A stretch of DNA of 17,151 bases from positions 1-17,151 of the forward strand of contig CAAFUD010000072.1 of NCBI GenBank assembly GCA_900766125.1. The letters run 5' to 3'. Source of the DNA: an uncultured Veillonella sp. Its GTDB lineage: Bacteria; Bacillota; Negativicutes; Veillonellales; Veillonellaceae. Under the pieces are notes generated by a model. That model did not search any database and was not told the DNA's origin. It saw only the letters and a program-made list of their open reading frames with translations. Below are positions 8,938-16,723 of the stretch, one piece after another. Both the position numbers and the translations under genes were made by a program. How positions within the stretch are numbered: the first letter of the stretch is position 1; the number at the start of each line of letters is the position of its first letter.

Positions 8938-9762
8938 TTATTTACGTTTTTTTGTTTTACGTGCTGTTTCTGTAGTTTCCAGTACAGGTTGATTTTTCTT
9001 TTCTAAGTAACCTAAGTAGATAAATAAACAAATACCAATGATGATGACAATCAAGCTAGTCATTTGCGCAGATTTTAAGCCTAATGTTAAGTCTACATAG
9101 TCACCGCGCAAAAATTCAAGGAAGAATCTAGCCGTAGAATAGAGAATCGCATAAAGCACGAATACTTGACCTTTAGCATGTTTAATGGAGCTAAATAATA
9201 GGAGGGCTACAAAGATAAGGATATCGATTTGACCTTCCCAGATTTCGGCTGGCCATAATGGTTGATTGCCGTAGGTGCGATGAGCCAACGTGCTTTCAGG
9301 GTAAAGAATACCAAAATTACCACCTGTAGGATGACCAAAGGCATCGCCATTTAAGAGATTTGCCATACGGCCTACTGATTGTGCCAAAATCAATGCTGGT
9401 GCGAATAAATCGGCAAAGGCCCAAAAGTCGATATTATTTTTACGTAAGTACCAATAGCCTGCAATGGTGCCAAGAACGACACCGCCTTGAATGGCCATAC
9501 CACCTTGCCATACAAAGGGGATTTCTAGTAAATGATTGCCATAGTAGTGCCAATCAAAGAAGAATACGTCCCATAGGCGAGCACCGATGAGGCCCGCTAT
9601 AGCAACCGTAATGGAGAAGTCAATGATGTGCTCATGCCAACCACGACCATCTTTTTTTAATAAAACATAGGCAACCGAGGCACCACAGATGATAGCTAAG
9701 GCTAACATGGCACCATAGGCTCTGATAGGAAAGTCACCTATAAAAAATAGATATTGATGCAT
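8938..9762 (-). CDS. lgt: Prolipoprotein diacylglyceryl transferase
   Basis: Lgt is an integral inner-membrane enzyme that moves a diacylglyceryl group from phosphatidylglycerol to the lipobox cysteine of prolipoproteins. The 274-residue protein has about seven hydrophobic segments and the Lgt signature GRMANLLNGDAFGHP (131-145). R132, N135, Y208, R212 and E216 align in spacing with E. coli R143, N146, Y235, R239 and E243. The odd point is the motif WQGGMAIQGG (85-94): most Lgt proteins have His (E. coli H103) where Q92 stands here. The C-terminus is Lys/Arg-rich, which suggests a cytoplasmic end. The Shine-Dalgarno AAAGGAG (9769-9775, minus strand) is well placed. The gene is transcribed alone, convergent with trmFO and divergent from the GH18 gene. 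Confidence 0.95.
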   Translation of the reverse strand: MHQYLFFIGDFPIRAYGAMLALAIICGASVAYVLLKKDGRGWHEHIIDFSITVAIAGLIGARLWDVFFFDWHYYGNHLLEIPFVWQGGMAIQGGVVLGTIAGYWYLRKNNIDFWAFADLFAPALILAQSVGRMANLLNGDAFGHPTGGNFGILYPESTLAHRTYGNQPLWPAEIWEGQIDILIFVALLLFSSIKHAKGQVFVLYAILYSTARFFLEFLRGDYVDLTLGLKSAQMTSLIVIIIGICLFIYLGYLEKKNQPVLETTETARKTKKRK

Positions 9763-9802
9763 ATAAAACTCCTTTTATAATAACTTGTATTGTATAAGGT
9801 AA

Positions 9803-9831
9803 ATTATAAATTACACGCACCCTTCATGCAA
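9803..9831 (-). promoter_or_regulatory. lgt: Candidate lgt promoter
   Basis: On the minus strand a perfect -10 TATAAT (9803-9808) follows a partial -35 TTGCAT (9826-9831) with a 17-nt spacer. It lies about 40 nt before the lgt start. The -35 matches only three of six consensus positions. Confidence 0.45.
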
Positions 9832-9856
9832 CAACTGAGATGAATTCTATATAATA

Positions 9857-9865
9857 TGGTATAAT
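9857..9865 (+). promoter_or_regulatory. Extended -10 promoter for the GH18 gene
   Basis: TGGTATAAT (9857-9865) is an extended -10 element (TG-n-TATAAT). A second TATAAT lies at 9850-9855. A poor -35-like CTGAGA (9835-9840) is 19 nt upstream. The GH18 start codon is about 50 nt downstream, which leaves a short leader. Confidence 0.6.
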
Positions 9866-9883
9866 ATAGAGATTGAAATTGTA

Positions 9884-9897
9884 TCCCCTTTAGGGGA
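9884..9897 (+). other. Small GC hairpin in the GH18 gene leader
   Basis: TCCCC (9884-9888) pairs with GGGGA (9893-9897) around a TTTA loop. It sits between the promoter and the ribosome site TTAGGAGAG, just before ATG 9916. It could stabilise the 5' end or affect ribosome access. It is too short and lacks a T tract to be a terminator. The function is unknown. Confidence 0.4.
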
Positions 9898-9915
9898 CTA
9901 GAGTTAGGAGAGTTC

Positions 9916-11598
9916 ATGATTCGTAAATCTACTATTTTAAAATCTTTAACAGCTTTGGTAATGTCTGCATTATCTAGTACAGCCGTTCAAGCAGAAGTAT
10001 TAGTGCCTATTGACCAATTCTTAGCAAATACAACGCGTCATTACGAGGCAAATCAATATAAAACATCCTATACGGTGTATGTACCTCAAACAGAGTTACA
10101 AGGAAATGCTATTGTTTTAAATCCTGCTGCCGTTGGTGAACCTGTAAAATTGCCAACTACAAGTAAAAATGGCACGACCTATGTCGATATTGAGTCTGAT
10201 CCAGCTATGCTTGGTGTGAGCTATACAAAGACGAATGGTCAATTAATATTAGGTCCTGCACCGCAAGCTTCTACGGTAAAAGCTCCGTATACAATGCAAA
10301 CACCATTGTCTTGGGCCTTTGATCCATGGCCAACACAGGGGACTCCATATCAAGCAAAGCTGAATTCCAGTGGTGATAATATCATTTCTCCCAGCTGGTT
10401 CAAATTGCATAGCCTTGGCCTTGAAGCAAGTCCTAATGTAAGTATTGATTATGTTAACGATTATAAGAGTAAAGGTTACCACGTATGGCCTTTGATTACT
10501 AATCGATTCGACTCTGGCTTTACTAGTGGTATCTTAGCAGATCAATCTGTATGGAAAAAATATGCTCATAACCTCGTGCAATATGCTTATATTTACGGCT
10601 TTGATGGGTATAACTTTGACTTTGAAAATATTGATTATGCCGACCGTGATCGTTTAACAGCGTTTGTAGCATATTTATCTAATCATTTACATCAATACAA
10701 TATTAAAACATCCATCGATGTAACTGGTTATTCTGATAGCCCAGAATGGTCCTTAGTATATAACCGCAGTGCCTTTGCTAATTCCGTAGACTATGTAGTT
10801 CTCATGGCGTATGACGAAACATGGGCTAAAAGTACAACAGCAGGTCCTGTAGCAAGTTATCCATGGGTTCGCAACCATACAGAAAAAATGCTTTCTGAAG
10901 TACCATCCCAAAAACTAGTACTAGGTGTACCATTCTATATGCGCTTATGGCATGATACTAATGGCTATGCAAAAGGCGAAACTTTGGCTATGAAAAACAC
11001 AGGTAGCTATTTTGCAAATTATAAAGATAAAATGACTTGGGATGATCGATTAAAACTATATTATTTATCCATCCCAACTGGCTCTGGTTCTGACCGTATC
11101 TGGTTTGAAGATAATACGTCTTTAGGTTTGAAGCTAGATCTCGTAAAAGAATTACAGCTTGGTGGTTTTGCTGCATGGCGTAAAGGCTTTGAAGATGAAA
11201 GTACTATCGCTATGATTCAAGGTAAAGACTTAGGTCGTGGCATCCCTAAATCTCCTACAGCCGTTGTTCCTGAACCTGTAGTAGAAGAAACAAAACCATT
11301 AACTAAGCTAGAACAATACAAATTGCGCTTAGAAGAAAAAGAAAAGGCAAAAGCCGCAAAGGCAGAAGCGAAACGCAAGGCTAAAGAGGAAAAAGAATTA
11401 GCTAAACGAAAAGCTAAGGAAGAAGCGCAGCAAGCTAAAGCTGAGAAAAAACGTTTAGAAGAAGAGGCTAAAGCGCAAAAGAAACGTGATGCACAAGAGG
11501 CAAAGGATAAAATTGCTTCTTATAAGAGTCATGGTTCTGTTCAAAATACAAGTACTAAAAACGAATTAACAAAATCTGTACAAGTAGTAAAACGCTAG
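9916..11598 (+). CDS. Secreted glycoside hydrolase family 18-type protein with Lys/Glu/Ala-rich C-terminal helix
   Basis: The 560-residue product begins with a Sec signal peptide (basic MIRK, hydrophobic core, probable cleavage after VQA at 24-26). Residues of about 27-120 look like a small beta domain reminiscent of copper amine oxidase-type stalk modules (weak inference). Residues of about 130-430 form a GH18 TIM barrel. The active-site strand is DGYNFDFE (230-237), with E237 as likely acid and D235 beside it; later motifs are VLMAYDE, LVLGVPFYMRLW and GGFAAWRKG. This resembles the YaaH/SleL-like branch, which cleaves N-acetylglucosamine-containing polymers such as peptidoglycan, so an envelope substrate is likely but unproven. 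Residues of about 466-536 are a highly charged Lys/Glu/Ala repeat predicted as one long helix, like the TolA stalk, with no membrane anchor after it. It has its own promoter and lies next to leuS with no clear terminator between them. Confidence 0.85.
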   Translation: MIRKSTILKSLTALVMSALSSTAVQAEVLVPIDQFLANTTRHYEANQYKTSYTVYVPQTELQGNAIVLNPAAVGEPVKLPTTSKNGTTYVDIESDPAMLGVSYTKTNGQLILGPAPQASTVKAPYTMQTPLSWAFDPWPTQGTPYQAKLNSSGDNIISPSWFKLHSLGLEASPNVSIDYVNDYKSKGYHVWPLITNRFDSGFTSGILADQSVWKKYAHNLVQYAYIYGFDGYNFDFENIDYADRDRLTAFVAYLSNHLHQYNIKTSIDVTGYSDSPEWSLVYNRSAFANSVDYVVLMAYDETWAKSTTAGPVASYPWVRNHTEKMLSEVPSQKLVLGVPFYMRLWHDTNGYAKGETLAMKNTGSYFANYKDKMTWDDRLKLYYLSIPTGSGSDRIWFEDNTSLGLKLDLVKELQLGGFAAWRKGFEDESTIAMIQGKDLGRGIPKSPTAVVPEPVVEETKPLTKLEQYKLRLEEKEKAKAAKAEAKRKAKEEKELAKRKAKEEAQQAKAEKKRLEEEAKAQKKRDAQEAKDKIASYKSHGSVQNTSTKNELTKSVQVVKR

Positions 11599-11601
11599 AG
11601 T

Positions 11602-11630
11602 TTGACTGCTTTCATAGTAAGTAGTAAAAT
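11602..11630 (+). promoter_or_regulatory. leuS: Strong sigma-A type promoter for leuS
   Basis: TTGACT (-35, 11602-11607) and TAAAAT (-10, 11625-11630) are separated by an ideal 17 nt, and each matches five of six consensus bases. It begins just past the stop of the upstream gene. The transcript leader would be only about 50 nt, too short for a T-box riboswitch. Confidence 0.75.
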
Positions 11631-11688
11631 AAAAATATTGATTATAAAACGGCAACTAATGAGGTTGACTATATGAGGAGGCCCCTAC

Positions 11689-14157
11689 ATGAATGAAAAA
11701 TATGTAGCCCAAGATATTGAGAAAAAGTGGCAAAAGTATTGGGACGATAACCATACATTTAAAACAGAATATGATGAATCTAAAGAAAAATACTATGTAT
11801 TAGAAATGTTCCCGTACCCATCTGGTAACTTACATATGGGTCACGTGCGTAACTATTCCATTGGTGACGTAGTAGCTCGTTTCAAAAAAATGAAGGGCTT
11901 TAACGTATTACATCCAATGGGCTGGGACTCCTTTGGTATGCCTGCAGAAAATGCGGCTATCAAACATGGTATTGCACCTAAAACATGGACACTGGACAAT
12001 ATCGAGAACATGAAATTGCAACAAAAAGCACTTGGCTTGTCCTATGATTGGGACCGTGAAGTTGCAACATGTAAAGAAGATTATTACAAATGGACCCAAT
12101 GGTTCTTCCAACAATTCTATAAAAAAGGTTTAGCATACAAAAAAGAAGCTAAAGTAAACTGGTGTGAAACGTGCCATACTGTATTGGCGAACGAACAAGT
12201 TATCGACGGTGCTTGCTGGCGCTGTGATAACCCAGTTGAGAAAAAAGATTTGTCTCAATGGTTCTTGCGCATTACAGAATATGCTGATCGCTTATTAACT
12301 GATTTAGACACTCTTGATCACTGGCCACAACGCGTTAAATTGATGCAAAAGAACTGGATTGGCCGCTCTGAAGGTACAGAGTTCTCTTTCGAAGTTCCAT
12401 CCATTAATGAACGTGTATCTGTGTACACTACACGAGTTGATACTATTTATGGCGTAAGCTATGTAGTATTGGCTCCTGAACATCCATATGTAGAACGCCT
12501 TATTGAAAATGCTCCTAATAAAGCTGAATTGGAAGCTTTCATTACGCGTATGCGCAATATGAGCGATATCGACCGTACATCTACAGATGCACCTAAAGAA
12601 GGTATGTTCACTGGTTCCTATGCAGTAAACCCTATGTCTGGCGAACAAGTTCCAGTTTGGATTGCAAACTATGTATTAGTAGACTACGGTACAGGCGCTG
12701 TAATGGGTTCCCCTGCACATGATGAACGGGACTGGGAATTTGCTCATAAATACGATTTGCCAATTAAACAAGTTGTAGCTCGGGAAGGCGAAGAATATAG
12801 CCTTGAAAAATGGCAAGAATGGTACCATGAAGATGGTGTCCTCGTTAATTCTGGTGAATATAACGGCCAAACATCTGAAGAGGCTCGTAAAACTATTACA
12901 GCTGCCCTTAACGAACGCGGCATTGGTGAAGGTAAGGTAAACTTCCGTCTTCGCGACTGGTTGATTTCTCGTCAACGTTACTGGGGCGTGCCAATTCCTG
13001 TAGTATATTGTGAAAAATGTGGTGAACAACTCGTTCCTGAAGAAGAGTTGCCAGTACGCTTGCCAGAGGATGTTAAATTTGAATCTGGTGCCGTATCTCC
13101 ATTGGCTACATCTGAAAGCTTCTTAAATACTACATGTCCTAAATGTGGTGGTCCTGCACGTCGTGAAACAGACACAATGGACACATTTATCGATTCCTCT
13201 TGGTACTTCTTGCGCTATACAGACGCTAAAAATGACCAAGCTCCATTCGATAAGAAAATTGCTAACTACTGGATGAACGTTGACCAATATATCGGTGGTA
13301 TTGAACATGCAATCTTGCACTTGTTATACTCTCGATTCTTTGTGAAAGTTATTCATGATTTAGGCCTTATCGAAGCTAACGAACCATTCCGTGGTTTGTT
13401 GACACAAGGTATGGTTCTTAAAGAAGGCAGTAAAATGTCTAAATCCAAAGGTAATGTAGTTTCTCCTGAAGAAATTATCAATACCTATGGTGCTGATACT
13501 GCACGTTTGTTCATTCTATTTGCAGCGCCTGTAGATCGTGACCTTGATTGGTCTGACCAAGGCGTTGAAGGTTCTTACCGTTTCTTAGGTCGTGTATGGC
13601 GTATTGTTGATGCATACAACGAAGAAGCTAAGAAAAATGTAACTGGTGAACTTACAAAAGACGAATTTGCTTTGCGTCGTGAATTGCACCGTGTTATCAA
13701 GAAGGTAACAGAAGACCTCGATAACAACTTCAACTTCAACACTGCTATTTCTGCTATCATGGAACTAGTAAATGCTATGTACGCTCATAAGGACAAAGCT
13801 GATACAATTAATAGCGCTTTAGCTAATGAATTGACTCATTCCTTATTACTTCTTTTAGCACCATTCGTTCCTCATATGACAGAAGAGTTGTGGCATGAAT
13901 TGGGTGAAACTACATCCATCCACACTGAAAATTGGCCTGTATATGACGAGGCAGCTCTTGTTGTAGATGAAGTAGAAGTAGTATTACAAGTAAATGGTAA
14001 AGTTCGTGATAAACTTACTGTTTCCGTAAATATTACAAAAGAAGAATTAGAAACATTGGCTAAAGAATCTAGTCGTGTTCAAGAGTTTACAGAAGGTAAA
14101 AATATTGTAAAAGTTATTTATGTTCCTGGTAAACTTGTCAATATCGTTGTTAAATAA
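11689..14157 (+). CDS. leuS: Leucyl-tRNA synthetase
   Basis: This class I synthetase charges tRNA-Leu with leucine. The 822-residue protein has the HIGH-type motif HMGH (49-52) in [16 protein letters not shown] and the KMSKS motif at 582-586. The CP1 editing domain contains [14 protein letters not shown] and [13 protein letters not shown] with its conserved Asp residues. Two Cys clusters ([10 protein letters not shown]...CWRC and YCEKCG...CPKCGG) look like zinc-binding knuckles. The C-terminal anticodon-binding and tail domains are intact, and the length is usual for bacterial LeuRS. The start has AGGAGG (11676-11681) seven bases upstream. It is probably a single-gene transcript from the promoter at 11602-11630 to the terminator at 14182-14219. 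Unlike many Firmicute leuS genes, no T-box leader is present. Confidence 0.98.
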   Translation: MNEKYVAQDIEKKWQKYWDDNHTFKTEYDESKEKYYVLEMFPYPSGNLHMGHVRNYSIGDVVARFKKMKGFNVLHPMGWDSFGMPAENAAIKHGIAPKTWTLDNIENMKLQQKALGLSYDWDREVATCKEDYYKWTQWFFQQFYKKGLAYKKEAKVNWCETCHTVLANEQVIDGACWRCDNPVEKKDLSQWFLRITEYADRLLTDLDTLDHWPQRVKLMQKNWIGRSEGTEFSFEVPSINERVSVYTTRVDTIYGVSYVVLAPEHPYVERLIENAPNKAELEAFITRMRNMSDIDRTSTDAPKEGMFTGSYAVNPMSGEQVPVWIANYVLVDYGTGAVMGSPAHDERDWEFAHKYDLPIKQVVAREGEEYSLEKWQEWYHEDGVLVNSGEYNGQTSEEARKTITAALNERGIGEGKVNFRLRDWLISRQRYWGVPIPVVYCEKCGEQLVPEEELPVRLPEDVKFESGAVSPLATSESFLNTTCPKCGGPARRETDTMDTFIDSSWYFLRYTDAKNDQAPFDKKIANYWMNVDQYIGGIEHAILHLLYSRFFVKVIHDLGLIEANEPFRGLLTQGMVLKEGSKMSKSKGNVVSPEEIINTYGADTARLFILFAAPVDRDLDWSDQGVEGSYRFLGRVWRIVDAYNEEAKKNVTGELTKDEFALRRELHRVIKKVTEDLDNNFNFNTAISAIMELVNAMYAHKDKADTINSALANELTHSLLLLLAPFVPHMTEELWHELGETTSIHTENWPVYDEAALVVDEVEVVLQVNGKVRDKLTVSVNITKEELETLAKESSRVQEFTEGKNIVKVIYVPGKLVNIVVK

Positions 14158-14181
14158 CGATATTCTATTCGTTTAATACAG

Positions 14182-14219
14182 TAAGCCCCCAACTACATAG
14201 GTAGAAGGGGGCTTATTTT
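14182..14219 (+). terminator. Intrinsic terminator after leuS
   Basis: TAAGCCCCC (14182-14190) pairs with GGGGGCTTA (14207-14215), with an inner CTAC/GTAG stem (14193-14196 with 14201-14204). TTATTTT follows. It lies 25 nt past the leuS stop and just before the dCMP deaminase gene. Confidence 0.9.
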
Positions 14220-14233
14220 ATAGTGAGGTAATT

Positions 14234-14713
14234 ATGGCAAAACGTAGCGATTATATTTCCTGGGATGAATACTTCATGGGCGTTGCCATTTTGGCAGCAC
14301 AACGGTCTAAAGACCCAAATACACAAGTTGGTGCATGTATCGTTAGCAATGACAATAAAATTTTATCCATTGGTTACAATGGTATGCCTTTAAACTGTAG
14401 CGATGATGACTTTACGTGGGAACGCGATACAGCAGATGATAATAAATACTTTTATACTGTACATAGTGAACTCAATGCCATACTTAATTATCGGGGCGGT
14501 TCTTTAGAAGGTTCTAAAATATATGTAACACTATTCCCTTGTAATGAATGTGCAAAAGCCATCATTCAAAGTGGCATCAAAGCTGTTATCTACCGAGATG
14601 ATCTTTACAAAGATACAAAAGAGGTTAAGGCATCTAAACGGATGCTAAAAACAGCAGGCGTAGAAATCATTGAATATAAACCTACAGGACGGACTTTACA
14701 TATTACCGTATGA
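14234..14713 (+). CDS. Deoxycytidylate (dCMP) deaminase, ComEB/DCTD family
   Basis: This zinc enzyme deaminates dCMP to dUMP, feeding dTMP synthesis. The 159-residue protein has the zinc site HSELNA (H77, catalytic E79) and PCNEC (C103, C106). It also has QRSKDPNTQVGACIV (23-37) and GYNGMP (47-52), typical of dCMP rather than free-cytidine deaminases. The HAE motif reads HSE, which leaves ligand and catalytic Glu intact. From memory the sequence is closer to human DCTD and similar Clostridia proteins than to Bacillus ComEB. In Bacillus comEB lies between comEA and comEC; here it is separated from them by the inverted aminopeptidase gene. The ribosome site GAGG (14225-14228) lies 5 nt before the ATG. 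The leuS terminator just upstream implies either read-through or a promoter I did not find. Confidence 0.93.
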   Translation: MAKRSDYISWDEYFMGVAILAAQRSKDPNTQVGACIVSNDNKILSIGYNGMPLNCSDDDFTWERDTADDNKYFYTVHSELNAILNYRGGSLEGSKIYVTLFPCNECAKAIIQSGIKAVIYRDDLYKDTKEVKASKRMLKTAGVEIIEYKPTGRTLHITV

Positions 14714-14740
14714 TAATCAATAAAAGCATATTATTACAAG

Positions 14741-14778
14741 AAAAGCTCTTATCTATTAATAATGGATAAGAGCTTTTT
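14741..14778. terminator. Bidirectional terminator between dCMP deaminase and aminopeptidase genes
   Basis: AAAAGCTCTTATC (14741-14753) pairs with GATAAGAGCTTTT (14765-14777) around an AT-rich loop. A run on one side and T run on the other let it serve both convergent genes. Confidence 0.88.
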
Positions 14779-14812
14779 CTATATTTATACTATATCAGAT
14801 TATATACCTAAA

Positions 14813-16042
14813 TTATACTTGTAAACGACCGTCAATCATAATATCAACAGCTTGACCATCACGAGTATATCCCTTAATATTCATGTGTTCATGACCAATC
14901 ATAAAGTCCACATGTGTTAAGGAGTGGTTAAGGCCGCGTTCCTTTAATTCCTCTTCAGATAAACCATCGCTGTTTTTAAGGCATGTAGGATAGGATGCAC
15001 CAATTGCTAAATGGCAGGACGCATTTTCATCAAATAATGTTTCGTAGAAGATTTGGTTGGATTGGCTAATTGGGCTGAAGTAATCCACTAATGCTACTTC
15101 GCCGAGGTAGTGGGAGCCTTCATCAGTTTCTACTAATTCTTTTAGAACTTCATAACCTTCTTTGGCAGTGTATTCTACGATTTTACCTTCTTTAAAGGTG
15201 AAGGAGAAATCAGAAATTGTATTGCCATGATAAATTAATGGTTTTGTGCTGTGCACAACGCCATTTACACCATTATATTGAGGAGCAGAGAAAACTTCCT
15301 CTGTAGGAATATTAGCATTGAAAATAGTACCATCTTTAGAGGATTCTTCACCACCTAGCCAGATATGGTCTTCGGGCAATTCTAATAAAAGGTCGGTGCC
15401 GTTTTCACAAGTGTAACGCAATGATTTTAAGTCTAATTTATTTAATGCTTCACAGCGATGACGCAATTTTGCCATGTGATGACGATATGTATCTTTCGCT
15501 TCGATACCTTCAATGCGACAAAGTTTTAATAATGTTGCCCACAATTGGTCGATTTTTTCTTCATCACTACCTTCATAGCCAAGTAAATCTGCCCATAGAA
15601 CCGTTGGTACAGATGCAACGCACCATGTAACAGAAGAGTTCATGATAGCTGTATGATAGAAGGATAATGCTTTGTTTAAGTTACGAGATTGTAAGGAAAT
15701 ACGATCTGTTGGGATACCTTCTAAGGCCTTGGGATTAGCACTAATTAAAGATAAGAAGGCTGCCTTATCATCGATATACTGTTTGTAGAATTCAGGAATC
15801 CAGTTAGCTGGTTTTTCTAAAACAGATTCGTTAGCATGTAATAAACGTTGACGTGCAATAGGGGAACATCTCCAGTTAAGAACAACCTCTTTTGCGCCTA
15901 GCTCATATGCTTCTTCAGTAACGATTACTGCAAAATCTTTATTTTCTACATCAACAGAAATAACTAATATTTGATCTTGTTGTAAATTTACACCGTACTT
16001 TAGTAATGTATGGGCATATTTTTTTAATGTATTTTGATTCAT
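14813..16042 (-). CDS. M29 family aminopeptidase (AmpS/PepS/aminopeptidase T type)
   Basis: This cytoplasmic dinuclear metallo-aminopeptidase removes N-terminal residues from peptides. The 409-residue length is typical of family M29. The expected metal-binding and catalytic residues are present in order: E249 in NIPTEEVF, E315 in YLGEVALVD, H344 in ASCHLAIG, Y351 in GASYPT, and H377 and D379 in THVDFMIG. The spacing matches the family set of Glu, Glu, His, Tyr, His, Asp. The N-terminal domain begins LKKYAHTLLKYGVNLQ, also family-like. No signal peptide is seen. The Shine-Dalgarno AGGAG (16048-16052, minus strand) supports ATG 16042. It lies inverted between the dCMP deaminase and comEA, ends at a shared terminator and has no obvious link to DNA uptake. 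Confidence 0.93.
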   Translation of the reverse strand: MNQNTLKKYAHTLLKYGVNLQQDQILVISVDVENKDFAVIVTEEAYELGAKEVVLNWRCSPIARQRLLHANESVLEKPANWIPEFYKQYIDDKAAFLSLISANPKALEGIPTDRISLQSRNLNKALSFYHTAIMNSSVTWCVASVPTVLWADLLGYEGSDEEKIDQLWATLLKLCRIEGIEAKDTYRHHMAKLRHRCEALNKLDLKSLRYTCENGTDLLLELPEDHIWLGGEESSKDGTIFNANIPTEEVFSAPQYNGVNGVVHSTKPLIYHGNTISDFSFTFKEGKIVEYTAKEGYEVLKELVETDEGSHYLGEVALVDYFSPISQSNQIFYETLFDENASCHLAIGASYPTCLKNSDGLSEEELKERGLNHSLTHVDFMIGHEHMNIKGYTRDGQAVDIMIDGRLQV

Positions 16043-16072
16043 AAATTCTCCTTTTATTCGACATCAATTGTT

Positions 16073-16120
16073 AAACTCCTACTAGTGTGACTAATAGAGT
16101 CATGGGTAGGAGTTTTATTT
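16073..16120 (+). terminator. Terminator-like nested hairpin in the comEA leader
   Basis: AAACTCCTAC (16073-16082) pairs with GTAGGAGTTT (16106-16115), with an inner TGACT/AGTCA stem (16088-16092 with 16098-16102). TTTTATTTT follows on the plus strand. It sits in a divergent spacer (16043-16153) where no gene ends, so an ordinary terminator role is unexpected. It could attenuate comEA-comEC, block antisense transcription out of the aminopeptidase region, or be a dispersed repeat. I see no convincing promoter on either strand of this spacer. Confidence 0.55.
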
Positions 16121-16153
16121 TCCATAGGGAAATCCTTCAGTAGGAGGTGCACT

Positions 16154-16723
16154 ATGAAATATAAATTGAAGCCGTATATGATAATTATATTAATCCTATG
16201 TATTCTAGTAGGAATTTATTTCCTATGGCCTATTATAACAGATGAAAGCGATTCTGTCCTTGTTGAAGGGGGAGTAGATGGAAATTCTTCTATATCAAAT
16301 GTAGCAGAAATATCTAATAAACCGATTGCTTATATTACAGGTGCCGTAGTTTCACCTGGTCTATATGAGCTTGAAAGCTCGGCAACAGTAGGAGATGTTA
16401 TCAAGCTAGCAGGAGGACTGTTACCGTATGCAGATGTAGAGTCTATTAATATGGCTAAATCTGTGACTGGAGGAGATCATATCCACGTAGTATTTAACTT
16501 TCACGGAAATCCTGAAGCGTTATTGCGTGGTAATAAGATAAATATTAATACCGCCACTGCTAAAGAACTAGATGCGTTACCCGGCATTGGGCCTTCTATG
16601 GCAAAGAGAATTGAAGAGTATCGTTCACAAAAAGGTCCCTTTACATCTGTTGAAGGCATCAAGGGGGTGAAGGGTATTGGTGATGGCGTATTTAAGAAGA
16701 TTAAAGACAAAATTACAATTTAG
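16154..16723 (+). CDS. comEA: Competence protein ComEA, membrane-anchored DNA receptor
   Basis: ComEA binds double-stranded DNA outside the cytoplasmic membrane and hands it to the ComEC channel. The 189-residue protein has an N-terminal membrane anchor (about 8-27), a flexible linker, an SLBB domain (about 57-115, with ITGAVVSPGLYEL and TVGDVIKLAGG) and a C-terminal double helix-hairpin-helix DNA-binding domain (about 128-189). The last contains KININTATAKELDALPGIG and GVKGIGDGVFKKI. This is the Gram-positive-type layout. The Shine-Dalgarno AGGAGG (16142-16147) is 6 nt before the ATG. The 3' end overlaps comEC by 41 nt, so the two are almost certainly co-transcribed. The hairpin at 16073-16120 lies in its leader and may regulate it. 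Confidence 0.95.
   Translation: MKYKLKPYMIIILILCILVGIYFLWPIITDESDSVLVEGGVDGNSSISNVAEISNKPIAYITGAVVSPGLYELESSATVGDVIKLAGGLLPYADVESINMAKSVTGGDHIHVVFNFHGNPEALLRGNKININTATAKELDALPGIGPSMAKRIEEYRSQKGPFTSVEGIKGVKGIGDGVFKKIKDKITI

Noticed and set aside
10603..10626. Loss of an active-site Asp in the GH18 motif (DGYNFDFE instead of DGxDxDxE) as a sign of an inactive enzyme
   Set aside because: The catalytic Glu and adjacent Asp are kept, and Asn at this place is seen in other bacterial GH18 proteins, so inactivity is not implied.
12304..13029. Two 114-117-codon minus-strand frames inside leuS
   Set aside because: They are shadows of a highly conserved synthetase gene, with odd composition and no family signature.
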